Shown in pieces: positions 34,549 to 43,557 of a DNA stretch of 64,000 nt. A program made the position numbers and the translations under genes. The notes beneath the pieces were generated by a model. It had not been told where the DNA came from. It ran no database searches and saw nothing but the letters and a program-made list of their open reading frames with translations. Every line of letters starts with the position of its first letter. The stretch's first letter is position 1. The stretch is from Streptomyces abikoensis (GTDB lineage Bacteria > Actinomycetota > Actinomycetes > Streptomycetales > Streptomycetaceae): the NCBI RefSeq assembly GCF_014648775.1, contig NZ_BMRT01000002.1, forward strand, positions 124,001-188,000, written 5' to 3'.

Positions 34549-34576
34549 GCCCCCGGCCGGGCGACCGGCCGGGGGC
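34549..34576 (-). terminator. Terminator of the subtilisin gene
   Basis: GCCCCCGGCCGG (34549-34560), loop GCGA, CCGGCCGGGGGC (34565-34576): a perfect 12-bp stem, 24 bp beyond the protease stop codon. Confidence 0.75.
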
Positions 34577-34599
34577 AGCGGGGGAGGAACCGTAGGGTG

Positions 34600-35853
34600 C
34601 TACTGAACGACCTTCAGAAGCTTGTTGGGGGTTCCCGCACCGGGGTTGGCGATCTTGTCGGGGGTGGCGCCCTGGGTCAGGGCGGTCGCCACCTGCTCCG
34701 GGGTGGCGTCCTTGTGGCCCGCGAGGTACACCGCGGCGGCACCCGTGACGTGCGGGGTGGCCATGGACGTACCGGAGATGGTCTTGGTGCCGGAGTCGCT
34801 GTCGTTCCAGTCGGAGGTGATGTCCGAGCCGGGGGCGTAGAGGTCGACGACAGCGCCGAAGTTCGAGAAGTCCGACTGCTTGTCGTCCTTCGTGCTGGAG
34901 GCGACGGTGATGGCCTCCTTCACCCGGGCCGGGGAGCCCTGGCCCGCGTCGGTGGACTCGTTGCCCGCCGCGACGGCGAAGGTGACGCCCGACGCGACGG
35001 CCTTCTGGACGGCGGCGTCGAGCGCCTCGTCCGCGCCGCCGCCGAGGCTCATATTGGCGACGGAGGGACCCTTGTGGTTCTTGGTGACCCAGTCGATGCC
35101 GGCCACGACCTGCTCGGTGGTGCCCTGCCCCTCGGCGTTCAGCACCCGCACCGCCACGACCTTGGCCTTCTTGGCGACGCCGTGCGCGGCGCCGGCGATG
35201 GTGCCCGCCACGTGGGTGCCGTGGCCGTTGCCGTCGTCGGCCTTGTCGTTGTTGTCGACGGCGTTGAAGCCGTACGAGGCGCGACCGCCGAAGTCCTTGT
35301 GGCTGATGCGCACACCGGTGTCGATGACGTACGCGGTGACGCCCTCACCGGCGCTGTCGGGGTAGGTGTACTTGCCGTCGCCCTTGGTCTCGGTCTGGTC
35401 GATCCGGTCCAGGCCCCAGGAGGGTGGGGCCTCCTGAGCGCCCTTGACCGTGAAGCGGTGGTTCTGGACGACCTTGGCGACGGCGGGGTCGGCGGCGAGC
35501 CGCTTCGCCTCCTTCAGGTCGAGGCCGCTGGCGGAGAAGCCGTGGACGGCGGAGGTGTACGTACGCTCCAGCTTGCCGCCGTACCGCTCGGCCAGGCCCT
35601 TGCCTTCGGTCGAGACGGCGTGGGCGTCGGCGCTCTTCGCCACGCCCTTCGCGCCGTCCTTCACGCCGTCCTTCAGCAGAACGATGTAGCTGCCGTCGAC
35701 GGCGTCCTTGGACGCCGTTCCGAAGACGGTGCCTTCCGCGGGCGCACTGGCTCCTGCGGGCAGGGCCAGCAGGGTGGCTCCGGCGGTCACGGCCGCGGCG
35801 GTGGATATCGCCAGGACCAGACGCCGTTTGCCGGTGCGCTTGTGGGCTGCCAT
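34600..35853 (-). CDS. Secreted subtilisin-like serine protease (S8, proteinase K-like)
   Basis: A 417-residue preproprotease: signal peptide (1-36), inhibitor I9 propeptide (about 53-135) and S8 catalytic domain with Asp178 (VIDTG), His211 (GHGTHVAG), oxyanion Asn298 (AAGN) and Ser363 (SGTSMATPH). The domain is close to aqualysin/proteinase K, which is usually calcium-stabilised. Start 35853 follows GAGGAGGAA. A strong terminator follows the stop codon. Role: extracellular protein breakdown. Confidence 0.93.
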   Translation of the reverse strand: MAAHKRTGKRRLVLAISTAAAVTAGATLLALPAGASAPAEGTVFGTASKDAVDGSYIVLLKDGVKDGAKGVAKSADAHAVSTEGKGLAERYGGKLERTYTSAVHGFSASGLDLKEAKRLAADPAVAKVVQNHRFTVKGAQEAPPSWGLDRIDQTETKGDGKYTYPDSAGEGVTAYVIDTGVRISHKDFGGRASYGFNAVDNNDKADDGNGHGTHVAGTIAGAAHGVAKKAKVVAVRVLNAEGQGTTEQVVAGIDWVTKNHKGPSVANMSLGGGADEALDAAVQKAVASGVTFAVAAGNESTDAGQGSPARVKEAITVASSTKDDKQSDFSNFGAVVDLYAPGSDITSDWNDSDSGTKTISGTSMATPHVTGAAAVYLAGHKDATPEQVATALTQGATPDKIANPGAGTPNKLLKVVQ

Positions 35854-36250
35854 AACGAGGGTTCCTCCTCGTGGAGTTGTGGGGGGGCGTCGCGTGTTCG
35901 GTCACACGACACACCCGAGGCGAACACGGATTCGCTCCGGGTGATCCAAAACCCTGGCAGCGTTGACGCGCTCAGATCAACACCGATCGAAGATGTGTGG
36001 CATACGCAACATCCTTGCGGAACTACAAACAGCAAGGAACACAGGCAAGTTGGACAACGACTCCTGATAACCGCTGTCACGTTTTACAACGCCGACACAG
36101 ACAACTCATCTCTCGCACACCCGACTTGCTCACCGTCGTCTTGTCGGCGTAATAAACCCCTTACGGGTGCGCTCGGCGATTTTTCCGCCCATCGGAGGAA
36201 TCCGCTCGCGAACACGGCTGTACACACGCTCGGTTGTGCAGGCTGTCCCC
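35854..36250. other. 397-bp divergent intergenic region, unusually AT-rich
   Basis: It lies between the minus-strand protease and the plus-strand Pro/Ala-rich gene and holds the promoters of both. The stretch 35930-36160 is clearly lower in GC than its surroundings. The plus-strand TAATAAACC near 36150 could be a -10-like element, but no paired -35 was convincing. No ORF with good coding bias was seen here. Confidence 0.45.
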
Positions 36251-37411
36251 GTGACGGGATGGCGAAGAGCAACACACGCCGGGGTGTTGGCGGCGCTCGC
36301 CGTGTTCGCTCCGGCGGGCGAGGCGGCCGCGGACGACGGCGGCGCGCACGCCGCGCTCGGCGACACATCGGTGACGGCGGTCCTCCACCACCTGCCGAAC
36401 CCCTTGGCACTGCTCCCCCACCCGCCGACCCACGTGACCGCGTCCCTCCTGGGCGGCGCGGTGAACGCCGAGGTCATCGACAGCGGTACGGGGTGTCTGA
36501 ACGTCAACGCGCAGGTACCTCCCGCGAACGCGGACGCGGAGGTGTGGCTGCGCTGCCGCAAGCCGGGACCGCCCGCTCCAGCCCCGCCGGCCCCCGCCCC
36601 TCCGGCACCGGCGCCACCGGCTCCCGCGCCGCCCGCACCGGCACCTCCCGCACCCGCGCCACCGGCACCGGGGCCTGGCGCTCCTCCGGCGCCCGCACCA
36701 CCCGCCCCGGCGGCACCGGGCGCGCCGCCGGCTCCAGCCCCACCGGCTCCCGCGCCGCCCGCGCCCGCTCCTCCGGCACCGGCTACCCCGGGCGCGCCCC
36801 CGCCACCCCCCGCACCCGCGCCTCCGGCACCCGGGCCTGGCGCGCCTCCGGCGCCCGCACCGCCCGCCCCGGGCGCACCACCGGCACCGGCGCCACCCGC
36901 ACCACCGGGCGCCCCACCCGCCCCCGCGCCACCGGCACCGCCCGCTCCTCCGGCTCCGGCGCCCCCCGCTCCCGCCCCTCCGGCGCCCCCCGCTCCTCCG
37001 GCCCCCGGCGCACCGGCCGTTCCGGGTGCGCCGCCGGCGCCGGGCGCCCCCGTGCCCGTACCTCCCGGGCAGCCGGGTCAGCCCGGCCGGCCCGGGCCGC
37101 CCGCGCCGCCGGGGGCAGCCGCTCCCGGGGCGCGGGCGCCGGGCGTCGTGCCCGTCGGCGACACCCCACCGCGGGCGGCGCCCGCACCGCCGCCGCCCGC
37201 GCCCGCCCCTCGCGCCCCGGCACCACCGCCTCGCCCTCGGCCGCGACCGGGCTATCCGCAGGGATCCGCCCACCACGGCGTCGTCAAGGCCCTGAACAAG
37301 AAGCGGGTGCACGGCATCCCGCTGGTCACGCTCACCCTGCTGATCACGGCCCCGGCCGTGCTGGCGGCGGCTCTGCTGCGGCCCCGTTCGGCCGGCGCGC
37401 GGCGCCGCTGA
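36251..37411 (+). CDS. Pro/Ala-rich, membrane-anchored envelope protein
   Basis: A 386-residue protein with a signal peptide (about 1-29, ending EAAADD), a short globular part with two Cys (CLNV...WLRCRK) and a long [12 protein letters not shown] tract from about residue 100 to 310. A single hydrophobic segment ([19 protein letters not shown]) and a basic RRR end anchor it in the membrane. This fits an extended wall-spanning stalk. No LPxTG sortase signal is present. The start GTG 36251 is a choice among several in-frame GTGs; none has a clear Shine-Dalgarno site. Confidence 0.65.
   Translation: MTGWRRATHAGVLAALAVFAPAGEAAADDGGAHAALGDTSVTAVLHHLPNPLALLPHPPTHVTASLLGGAVNAEVIDSGTGCLNVNAQVPPANADAEVWLRCRKPGPPAPAPPAPAPPAPAPPAPAPPAPAPPAPAPPAPGPGAPPAPAPPAPAAPGAPPAPAPPAPAPPAPAPPAPATPGAPPPPPAPAPPAPGPGAPPAPAPPAPGAPPAPAPPAPPGAPPAPAPPAPPAPPAPAPPAPAPPAPPAPPAPGAPAVPGAPPAPGAPVPVPPGQPGQPGRPGPPAPPGAAAPGARAPGVVPVGDTPPRAAPAPPPPAPAPRAPAPPPRPRPRPGYPQGSAHHGVVKALNKKRVHGIPLVTLTLLITAPAVLAAALLRPRSAGARRR
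36568..37030 (+). repeat. Pro/Ala codon repeat tract
   Basis: The DNA coding for the APPAPAPP stretch is a set of degenerate 12-15 bp units such as GCGCCACCGGCACCG. It is the kind of sequence expected to vary in length between strains. Confidence 0.7.
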
Positions 37412-37423
37412 CCTCGCGGCGCG

Positions 37424-37705
37424 TCAGCGCGGCACCTCGGCCGCGCCCCCGGCGCGGATCGCGGCCAGCACGGCCTCGTGGAAGGCCCGCAGTCCCCCGG
37501 GCGGCACGGCCCGGGGGCCGCCGGTGAGCGTGTACCACTCCTCGGCGCCGGTGTACTGCACGCGGACGTCCGCCAGCCCGTCGGGGCGTCGTGCCGTGAC
37601 CACGGTGAGGTCGCCGGTGACGACCCCGACGTCGTCGGTCATCGCACCACCCGGTCCGGCGGTCACCTTGTCCTCGTAGCGCTCCTGGCTCGCTCCTGTG
37701 TTCAT
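37424..37705 (-). CDS. Conserved hypothetical protein (93 aa)
   Basis: A 93-residue soluble protein: DLTVVTARRPDGLADVRVQYTGAEEWYTL then a helical C-terminus FHEAVLAAIR. No known domain recognised. Its ATG overlaps the stop codon of the upstream HNH lipoprotein gene (ATGA), so the two are translationally coupled. Confidence 0.65.
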   Translation of the reverse strand: MNTGASQERYEDKVTAGPGGAMTDDVGVVTGDLTVVTARRPDGLADVRVQYTGAEEWYTLTGGPRAVPPGGLRAFHEAVLAAIRAGGAAEVPR

Positions 37706-38451
37706 GACGTACACGTATCCAGCATCTTGGTGAGCATGCCTCGCTCCTCCTCGGTCACGCTCAGGCCATAGGTGGACTTCACCGAGGTCCATCCCCGGCC
37801 GTAGAAGCACCAGGCGCTCTTCGCCGGCGGCTGCCACTGGTCCGGGGACTGGTCGCCCTTGGAACGGTTCGAGGCGGCGGAGACCGTGAGCAGTTGCGGG
37901 TGCGTCAGGTCGTTGGCGAACGCCTTGCGCCGCTCGTCGTCCCACTTGTCGGCGCCCGAACGCCAGGCGTTGGCCAGCGGCACGATGTGGTCGATGTCCA
38001 CCTGACCGGCCTTGTCGGCGGTCTTGTCGTCGTAGAGGCTGTGCCAGGTCCCCGCGACGGCCCGGCACTCGCCGTCCCGCTTCACGCCCTGGCCGTCCCG
38101 CTCCAGGACCGTCTCCCGGGTGTCGCACTTGTTGCCCTGCTGGGCCCAGTGGGGGAACTTGGCGCGGCTGTAGCCGGACATCGAGTGCGGCTTCTCCGCC
38201 TTCAGCGCGGCCAGTTGCCTGCGGGCCTCACCCGTCGTCGGGAGCCCCGGCAGCGGGTCGCCCGCGCGGCTCTTCCCGTCACCCGACGGCGCGGGCCCCT
38301 TGGACGCCGGTGCCGACGTACCGGCCGGGCGCGACGGGGAGCCGGACGACGCGCTCGCGTCACCGGACTTGCCTCCGCAACCGGCGAGGGTGGCCCCCAC
38401 CGTGCACACGGCGACCACCAGCGCCGCGACCCGCCCCTGACGAAGCCTCAT
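37702..38451 (-). CDS. Secreted HNH-family lipoprotein (DUF1524/GmrSD C-terminal-like)
   Basis: A 249-residue exported lipoprotein. The lipobox TLAGC follows a hydrophobic segment, then a Ser/Ala/Pro-rich linker. The C-terminal nuclease-like domain carries DIDHIVPLANAW, HPQLLTVSAASNRSKGDQ and WQPP, the HNH signature of the DUF1524 family. Possible role: extracytoplasmic nuclease. ATG 38451 begins just before the signal; CGGAGA precedes it. The gene for a 93-residue protein follows with an ATGA overlap. Confidence 0.85.
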   Translation of the reverse strand: MRLRQGRVAALVVAVCTVGATLAGCGGKSGDASASSGSPSRPAGTSAPASKGPAPSGDGKSRAGDPLPGLPTTGEARRQLAALKAEKPHSMSGYSRAKFPHWAQQGNKCDTRETVLERDGQGVKRDGECRAVAGTWHSLYDDKTADKAGQVDIDHIVPLANAWRSGADKWDDERRKAFANDLTHPQLLTVSAASNRSKGDQSPDQWQPPAKSAWCFYGRGWTSVKSTYGLSVTEEERGMLTKMLDTCTS

Positions 38452-38605
38452 TCTCCGACCACCCCTTCGATCACACCACACACATCCGACATAACGTTCG
38501 ATCCTACGTGCAGGCCGGCCACCGGGGAGATCTTCCCCTCCCCGATCGTGTGAATCCGCTCCCGGGGCCCGGTGGCGTGCCGAGCGGCGTCCGCACAGTG
38601 GGGTG

Positions 38606-39139
38606 ATGACGCCATGGGAAGAGGACGAGGAACGGGCTGCCGGAGTCGTCGGATACGCCACCGCCCAGCTCGGGCACACGCGGGAGTTGCTCGGCATGCT
38701 CAGCGACGCGCAGTACGTGTGCCGGCCCCATGAGGCCGGCAGCTGCGTCGCCGGGCACGTACGGCACTGCGTGGACCACTACACGGCGATCCTGGCCGGC
38801 GCGGGCGGCGGCACGGTCGACTACGACCGGCGGAAGCGCGGCGGTGTGCTGGAGACCGACCGGAGTGCCGCGCTCGCCCGGCTGGCCGACGTCTCCGCCC
38901 GGGTGGCCGCGGTGACCCCGGCGGATCTCGACCGGCCCGTGGACGTGCTCAGCGTGGTGGACGCGGCGGGCACGGTCGTCCGCACGCGCTCCACCGTGGG
39001 GCGGGAGCTGCTGTTCGTCGCCCACCACGCCGTCCACCACCTGGCGGTGATGGTCCCGGTCGCCCGTGCCCTGGGCGTGGCCGTGCCCGTGGAGTTCGGG
39101 TACGCGCCCGCGACGCTCGCCTACCTCCGGCGGGCTTGA
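38606..39139 (+). CDS. DinB/YfiT-like metalloprotein
   Basis: A 177-residue four-helix bundle. The typical metal ligands appear as His at VRHCVDHYT and the C-terminal HHAVHHLAVM. DinB-family proteins are metal-dependent, often thiol-transferase-related; the exact role is unknown. Start 38606 is preceded by GTGGGG; a GTG lies 3 nt earlier. It ends 4 bp before the convergent ABC permease gene. Confidence 0.8.
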   Translation: MTPWEEDEERAAGVVGYATAQLGHTRELLGMLSDAQYVCRPHEAGSCVAGHVRHCVDHYTAILAGAGGGTVDYDRRKRGGVLETDRSAALARLADVSARVAAVTPADLDRPVDVLSVVDAAGTVVRTRSTVGRELLFVAHHAVHHLAVMVPVARALGVAVPVEFGYAPATLAYLRRA

Positions 39140-39143
39140 GCCG

Positions 39144-39929
39144 TCAGCCGAAGAAGGCCGGCCTGCGGTCGCGGGTGTGCCGGTGGAAGGCGATCCCGGC
39201 GACGACGACGGCGCCGAGGAACCACAGCGGGCCCAGCAACAGGTAGGGGAACGGGAAGGAGTCCCGGAAGCCCGCCGTGACCGCGGCCTGCATGGCCCCG
39301 TAGGAGGGCAGGTAGCGGATGAAGTCGTTGTCGGCGACGGGATTGGCGATGGGGCTCTGCAGACCGGTGTCGATGATGCTGGTCATGATGATGAGCAGCA
39401 TTCCGGCCAGTTCGCCGCGCAGCGTCGCGCCGAGCATCACCCCGAAGCCGCCGTAGGTCAGCGCGCCGGTCACGAGGGCGAGGCCGAGCAGCCAGGGCTG
39501 CCGGGGGTGCCAGTACAGGCAGACCACCGCGGTGGCGTAGGCGCTGGTCAGGACGGCCGCGAGGAGCAGCGCCACGAGCTTGCCGGCGATCAGTTGGGGG
39601 CGGGGGTAGCCGGCCATGGCGAGCCGGTGGTCGAACCGGCCCGCCGTGAAGGTGACGGAGAACATCATGAAGCCGACGATGAGGGTGACGGCGTTGAGGG
39701 CCCCGGAGATGTTGCTGAGGTTGTTGCCGGGCGCGGTGATGGTCTCGTCGGTCGCGCGCAGCAGGAACCGGACCTCGGCGGAGGTGATCACCACATGGCC
39801 GAGGGAGATCCACAGCGGGAGGTAGAAGAGGACGAGGACGAGCGCCAGCCGGTTCCGGGAGTGTTCGAGCAGCGCGTAGCGGGCGGCGGTGGAGAAGTAC
39901 GTCCAGGCGGAGGTGGGGGTGGGGCGCAC
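39144..39929 (-). CDS. ABC transporter permease
   Basis: A 261-residue membrane protein with six hydrophobic segments; no extracellular domain. The GTG start at 39929 has GGTGAGGC upstream. It follows its ATPase gene by 7 bp on the same strand, forming a two-gene ABC-2 type exporter. Substrate unknown. Confidence 0.85.
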   Translation of the reverse strand: MRPTPTSAWTYFSTAARYALLEHSRNRLALVLVLFYLPLWISLGHVVITSAEVRFLLRATDETITAPGNNLSNISGALNAVTLIVGFMMFSVTFTAGRFDHRLAMAGYPRPQLIAGKLVALLLAAVLTSAYATAVVCLYWHPRQPWLLGLALVTGALTYGGFGVMLGATLRGELAGMLLIIMTSIIDTGLQSPIANPVADNDFIRYLPSYGAMQAAVTAGFRDSFPFPYLLLGPLWFLGAVVVAGIAFHRHTRDRRPAFFG

Positions 39930-39936
39930 GGCCGCC

Positions 39937-40563
39937 TCACCCGTCCCGGCGCGCGTCGTCGACGAGCCGTCCGGCGTCGAGCCGCCACAGGTCGTCGAAC
40001 CGGCTGGTGTCGTAGGCGATGTGGGTGACGACCAGGCAGGACCGCCCCGCTTCCCTGAGTTGTCCGGCCAGTTCCCAGAACCGCTGGTAGGCCTCCCAGT
40101 CGAAGCCCTGGTAGGGCTCGTCCAGGAGCAGCAGGGGCGGGTCGTGCATCAGGGCGAGGACGAGATTGAGCTTCTGCTGGGTGCCGCCGCTGAGCGCGCC
40201 GATCCGGTGCCGCCGGTAGTCGGCGAAGTGGAGGGTCTCCAGGAGTTCATGGGCGCGGTCGAGGCCGGGCAGACCGTAGGCGACCCGGAAGAGTTCGAGG
40301 TGTTGTTCGACGGTGAAGGCCGGGTTGAGCACGGTCTCCTGGGGGCAGTAGCCGATGCGGCCGGGGCCTTTGACCACGCCCCGGTCGGGCCGGAGCCGCC
40401 CGGCGAGGATGCGCAGCAGGGTCGACTTGCCGGAGCCGTTCTCGCCGACGACCCCGGCCAGGCGGCCCGCCCGCAGCTCCATGTCGACGCCGCGCAGCAC
40501 ACGGTGTCTGCCGTACGCCTTGTGGACGTCGTGGACCTCCAGGACCAGCCGTGCGTCACTCAT
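39937..40563 (-). CDS. ABC transporter ATP-binding protein
   Basis: A 208-residue nucleotide-binding subunit with Walker A GENGSGKST, Q-loop YCPQE, signature LSGGTQQKL, Walker B LLLLDEP and the H-loop VVTHIAYD. Single-domain, short, as in ABC-2 exporters. ATG 40563 was chosen over ATG 40572, which leaves no room for its AGGG site. Cotranscribed with the permease at 39144. Confidence 0.9.
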   Translation of the reverse strand: MSDARLVLEVHDVHKAYGRHRVLRGVDMELRAGRLAGVVGENGSGKSTLLRILAGRLRPDRGVVKGPGRIGYCPQETVLNPAFTVEQHLELFRVAYGLPGLDRAHELLETLHFADYRRHRIGALSGGTQQKLNLVLALMHDPPLLLLDEPYQGFDWEAYQRFWELAGQLREAGRSCLVVTHIAYDTSRFDDLWRLDAGRLVDDARRDG

Positions 40564-40667
40564 CGCTCCCATCCCTACCACCGGGGTGCCGCCCCCGGCG
40601 GTAGCCGGCTGGCCGGGGGCGGTCAGGAGCGGCCGATCGGCCGCGTCGCCTCGTCGGGCGTGCCGGC

Positions 40668-41558
40668 TCAGCCGTCGAGCGACGTCAGGTCGAGGCCGCT
40701 CAGGCGCTCGGGGTCGGCGAGGATGTCGATCTCGACGATCCGCCCGTCCGTGATCGTGAAGCCCAGGACGGCCGTGGGCACCCCGCCGACGATCGACACG
40801 ATGCCCGCGGCGCCGTTGACGAGCGCGGGCCGCGACGAGCCGGCGGCGCGCTGGAAGAGCAGTGCCTGCCCGGCCACCGCGGCGGGGCCGCGCAGCTCCC
40901 GCGACGCGCCCGCGAGGCCCGTGCCGGTGTCCGCGCGCAGGACGACGTCCGGGTCGAGCAGGGTCACCAGGGCGTCGAAGTCGCCGCCTCGCGCGGCGGC
41001 GAGGAACGCGTCGACGACCTCCCGCTGCCGGCCGAGGTCGGCGTCGGGCACGGGCGCGGTGCCCCGCACCCGGCGGCGGGCCCGGCTGGCGAGCTGCCGG
41101 GCGGCCGCCGGGGTGCGGCCGACCATGGGGGCGATCTCGTCGAAGGGCACGGCGAACATGTCGTGGAGGACGAACGCGAGGCGCTCGGCGGGAGCGAGCG
41201 ACTCCAGCACGACGAGCATCGCGAGGCCGACGGAGTCGGACAGCAGCGCCTCCTGCTCGGGGTCTATCCCGTCGACGCCGCTGACGACCGGGTCGGGCAC
41301 GTGGACGTGGACGTCCAGGGACTGTTCGCCGCGCGTGGTCCGCGAGCGCAGCATGTCCAGGCACACCCGGCCGACGACGGTCGTCAGCCACCCGCCCAGG
41401 TTCGCGACGCCCTCGGTGTCGGTGCGGGCCAGCCGCAGCCACGCCTCCTGCACCGCGTCGTCGGCCTCGCTGAGCGAGCCGAGCATCCGGTAGGCGACCG
41501 CGCGCAGGTGGGCGCGGTGGGCCTCGAAGCGCTCGGCCAGGAATTCCTCGTTGTTCAT
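40668..41558 (-). CDS. SigJ-like ECF sigma factor with C-terminal SnoaL-like domain
   Basis: A 296-residue sigma factor. Region 2 is AYRMLGSLSEADDAVQEAWLRL; region 4 covers LAPAERLAFVLHDMFAVPFDEIAPMVGRT. A C-terminal NTF2/SnoaL-like extension (from about residue 185) includes DADLGRQREVVDAFLAA and the DPERL end, typical of the SigJ/ECF41 class, where the extension tunes activity instead of an anti-sigma factor. The start is ATG 41558; upstream in-frame extensions lack support. It lies 105 bp upstream of the ABC pair and may or may not drive it. Confidence 0.88.
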   Translation of the reverse strand: MNNEEFLAERFEAHRAHLRAVAYRMLGSLSEADDAVQEAWLRLARTDTEGVANLGGWLTTVVGRVCLDMLRSRTTRGEQSLDVHVHVPDPVVSGVDGIDPEQEALLSDSVGLAMLVVLESLAPAERLAFVLHDMFAVPFDEIAPMVGRTPAAARQLASRARRRVRGTAPVPDADLGRQREVVDAFLAAARGGDFDALVTLLDPDVVLRADTGTGLAGASRELRGPAAVAGQALLFQRAAGSSRPALVNGAAGIVSIVGGVPTAVLGFTITDGRIVEIDILADPERLSGLDLTSLDG

Positions 41559-41656
41559 CGGTCGCTTTCTTCCGTCGGCTTTCGTCATCCCTTTGACGAA
41601 GGAGACCGTACGGATGTGACAGACCGGATCACGCGGCCGGGGTGGCGGCACACGAA

Positions 41657-41693
41657 CGCCGGGCCGCCAGGACGATGTCCCGGCGGCCCGGCG
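41657..41693 (-). terminator. Terminator after the alpha/beta hydrolase gene
   Basis: CGCCGGGCCGCC (41657-41668) pairs with GGCGGCCCGGCG (41682-41693), with an inner GGAC/GTCC stem. It is 66 bp past the hydrolase stop codon and 99 bp upstream of the sigma-factor start. Confidence 0.7.
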
Positions 41694-41758
41694 GTGATAC
41701 GTGTACCCGCCGTGGGTAACGACGGCGGGGTCCGGCGGTCACGCGCGGGGCCGGGGAT

Positions 41759-42544
41759 TCAGGGCCCCGGTTCGAGGCGTCGGCCCCGGCCCTCCGCCGC
41801 GTCGATCAGCACGTGGGCGGTGGCCGTGGGCACGGAGAGCATCGGGTAGTGGCCGGTGGGCAGTTCGAAGAAGGTGGTGTCCTTGGCGGCCGCGGCCACC
41901 AGGCGTGGGTCGCCGGCCCGGTGGAGGGCCTCGATCATGGCGAGGTTGTTGCCGTTGGCCGTGCAGAACACGGCGGAGGCGGGCAGCCCGTCGCCCGCTC
42001 CGGTCAGGCGGAGGGGTTCGGTGAACGCGCCGTAGGGGTGGCCGACGGCGAGGCGGCGCATGCGGGCGAGGGCCGCGTCGTCCAGGCCGTCGAGGCTGCC
42101 CCACCCCGGGAGTTCGTCCCGTCCCGGCAGGGGGAAGCGCAGTCCCTCGCCCTCGGTCGCGACGCGCTTCTCGAACGCCGCCCGCCGTTCGGGGTCCATG
42201 AAGGTGTTCACGACGCTCTGCCCGTCCTGGGGCGCGGCGGCGTCGAGGAAGACGACGCGGCCGACGCGTTCCGGGCACCGGTCGGCGGCGCCCAGGACGG
42301 GGAAGATGCCGTAGCTGTGGCCGACCAGGACGACGCCGGAGAGCTCCTCGTACGCGAGGACGTTGAGGACGTCCTGGACGTGGGTGCTCACCCCGGTGCC
42401 GGCCGTGGCGAGGTGGGCGCGGTCCCCGAGGCCGGTCAGGGTGACCGGTACCGCCCGGTGCCCCGCGCGCTCCAGTTCCGTCGCGACGTCCCGCCAGGCC
42501 CAGCCGCCCAGCCAGCCGCCCGCCACCAGGACGAACACCGCCAT
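41759..42544 (-). CDS. Alpha/beta hydrolase
   Basis: A 261-residue hydrolase of the MES/HNL-like type: FVLVAGGWLGGWAWRDV oxyanion start, nucleophile elbow GHSYGIFPV (Ser) and a C-terminal His in TGHYPMLS. The acid is probably in FCTANGNN or nearby. Esterase-like; substrate unknown. ATG 42544 has GGGAGG upstream. It follows another hydrolase gene by 83 bp on the same strand. Confidence 0.85.
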   Translation of the reverse strand: MAVFVLVAGGWLGGWAWRDVATELERAGHRAVPVTLTGLGDRAHLATAGTGVSTHVQDVLNVLAYEELSGVVLVGHSYGIFPVLGAADRCPERVGRVVFLDAAAPQDGQSVVNTFMDPERRAAFEKRVATEGEGLRFPLPGRDELPGWGSLDGLDDAALARMRRLAVGHPYGAFTEPLRLTGAGDGLPASAVFCTANGNNLAMIEALHRAGDPRLVAAAAKDTTFFELPTGHYPMLSVPTATAHVLIDAAEGRGRRLEPGP

Positions 42545-42627
42545 GACACCCACCTCCCGGATCCGCCGCACCGCGTCGCCGCATGTGTGCCCGCCCGCCG
42601 CATTATGGTGCGTGCGGGCGGGCCGCG

Positions 42628-43437
42628 TCACCGCTGTTCGTCCAGGAAGGCGGCCAGCTTCGCGGCGAATCCGGCCGGGTCCTCCCCGGGCGCGCCGTGG
42701 CCCGCGTCGATCTCGGCGTAGCGGGCGCCGGGGATGCCGGCGAGGAGCGCCTGCTGCTGCGCGGTGTCGATGACACGGTCGTGGGCGCTGGCGAGGACGA
42801 GGGTCGGGGCGGTGATCCGGCCCAGGAGCGGGCGCAGGTCCACCTGCCGGTCGACCTCGGTCTGCCGGAGCGCGCCGGGCGTGATCATCGGTATCAGGGT
42901 GCGGATCAGCTCCTCGTTGGCCGCCGCGTCGGTGTGCTGCCAGTAGCGCGGTCCGAAGGCCATGAGGGGCAGCAGGCGCGGGAACAGGGTGGTGCCGTGC
43001 GCGGCGTCGGCGCGCATCAGCTCCAGCCAGTAGCGGAACTCGGCGTCCATACGGGCGTCGGTGTGCGCCCATCCCGCGTGGAGGGCGAGCGAGCGGACGC
43101 GCTCGGGTCGGGTGGCGGCGAGGTGGGTGGCCACGGCCGAGCCGAGCGAGTGGCCGGCCAGGTGGAAGGTGTCCAGGCCGGCGGCGTCGGCCGCGGCGAG
43201 GACCTCGTCGGCCAGGTCGGCCAGGGTGAGGGGGCCGCCGTGGTCGGTGGTGCCGCCCGAGCCCGACAGGTCGGGGGCGACGACGGTGAACCGGTCCGCG
43301 ACCGCCTCCGTCAGGGGCTGCCACTGCTCACGGGTGGCGGCGGTGCCGTGCACCAGGACCACCCCCGGTCCGGTGCCGGTGATGTCGTACTCGACGGTGG
43401 CGTCGCCACCGCTGATGCCTACGGTCGTCTTGGGCAT
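42628..43437 (-). CDS. Alpha/beta hydrolase
   Basis: A 269-residue hydrolase with the oxyanion motif VLVHGTAATREQW, nucleophile elbow GHSLGSAV, a cap domain and a final His in IDAGHGAPGE. Fold typical of epoxide hydrolases, haloperoxidases or esterases. It is divergent from a LysR gene, with a T-N11-A box in the 120-bp gap, so it is probably LysR-controlled. Substrate unknown. Confidence 0.87.
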   Translation of the reverse strand: MPKTTVGISGGDATVEYDITGTGPGVVLVHGTAATREQWQPLTEAVADRFTVVAPDLSGSGGTTDHGGPLTLADLADEVLAAADAAGLDTFHLAGHSLGSAVATHLAATRPERVRSLALHAGWAHTDARMDAEFRYWLELMRADAAHGTTLFPRLLPLMAFGPRYWQHTDAAANEELIRTLIPMITPGALRQTEVDRQVDLRPLLGRITAPTLVLASAHDRVIDTAQQQALLAGIPGARYAEIDAGHGAPGEDPAGFAAKLAAFLDEQR

Positions 43438-43530
43438 GGTGGGGTGTCTTTCCTGGTCAGAGGGGTGTGGTGGCCCTCATCCCATCGCGGACCCGGCTGC
43501 CGGCCAACCACCGGAGCGCGCTTACACTCA

Positions 43531-43543
43531 TCGCGAAACCCGA
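43531..43543. promoter_or_regulatory. LysR-type T-N11-A box
   Basis: TCGCGAAACCCGA, extended by flanking bases to ATCG-N7-CGAT (43530-43544). It lies 15 bp upstream of the LysR start codon and between the two divergent genes, matching the usual LysR autoregulatory position. Confidence 0.5.
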
Positions 43544-43557
43544 TCAATGGGGTGGGT

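Noticed and set aside
36568..37030. Possible CRISPR or satellite array in the periodic Pro/Ala tract
   Set aside because: The repeats are degenerate, lack unique spacers and are explained by the coding sequence.
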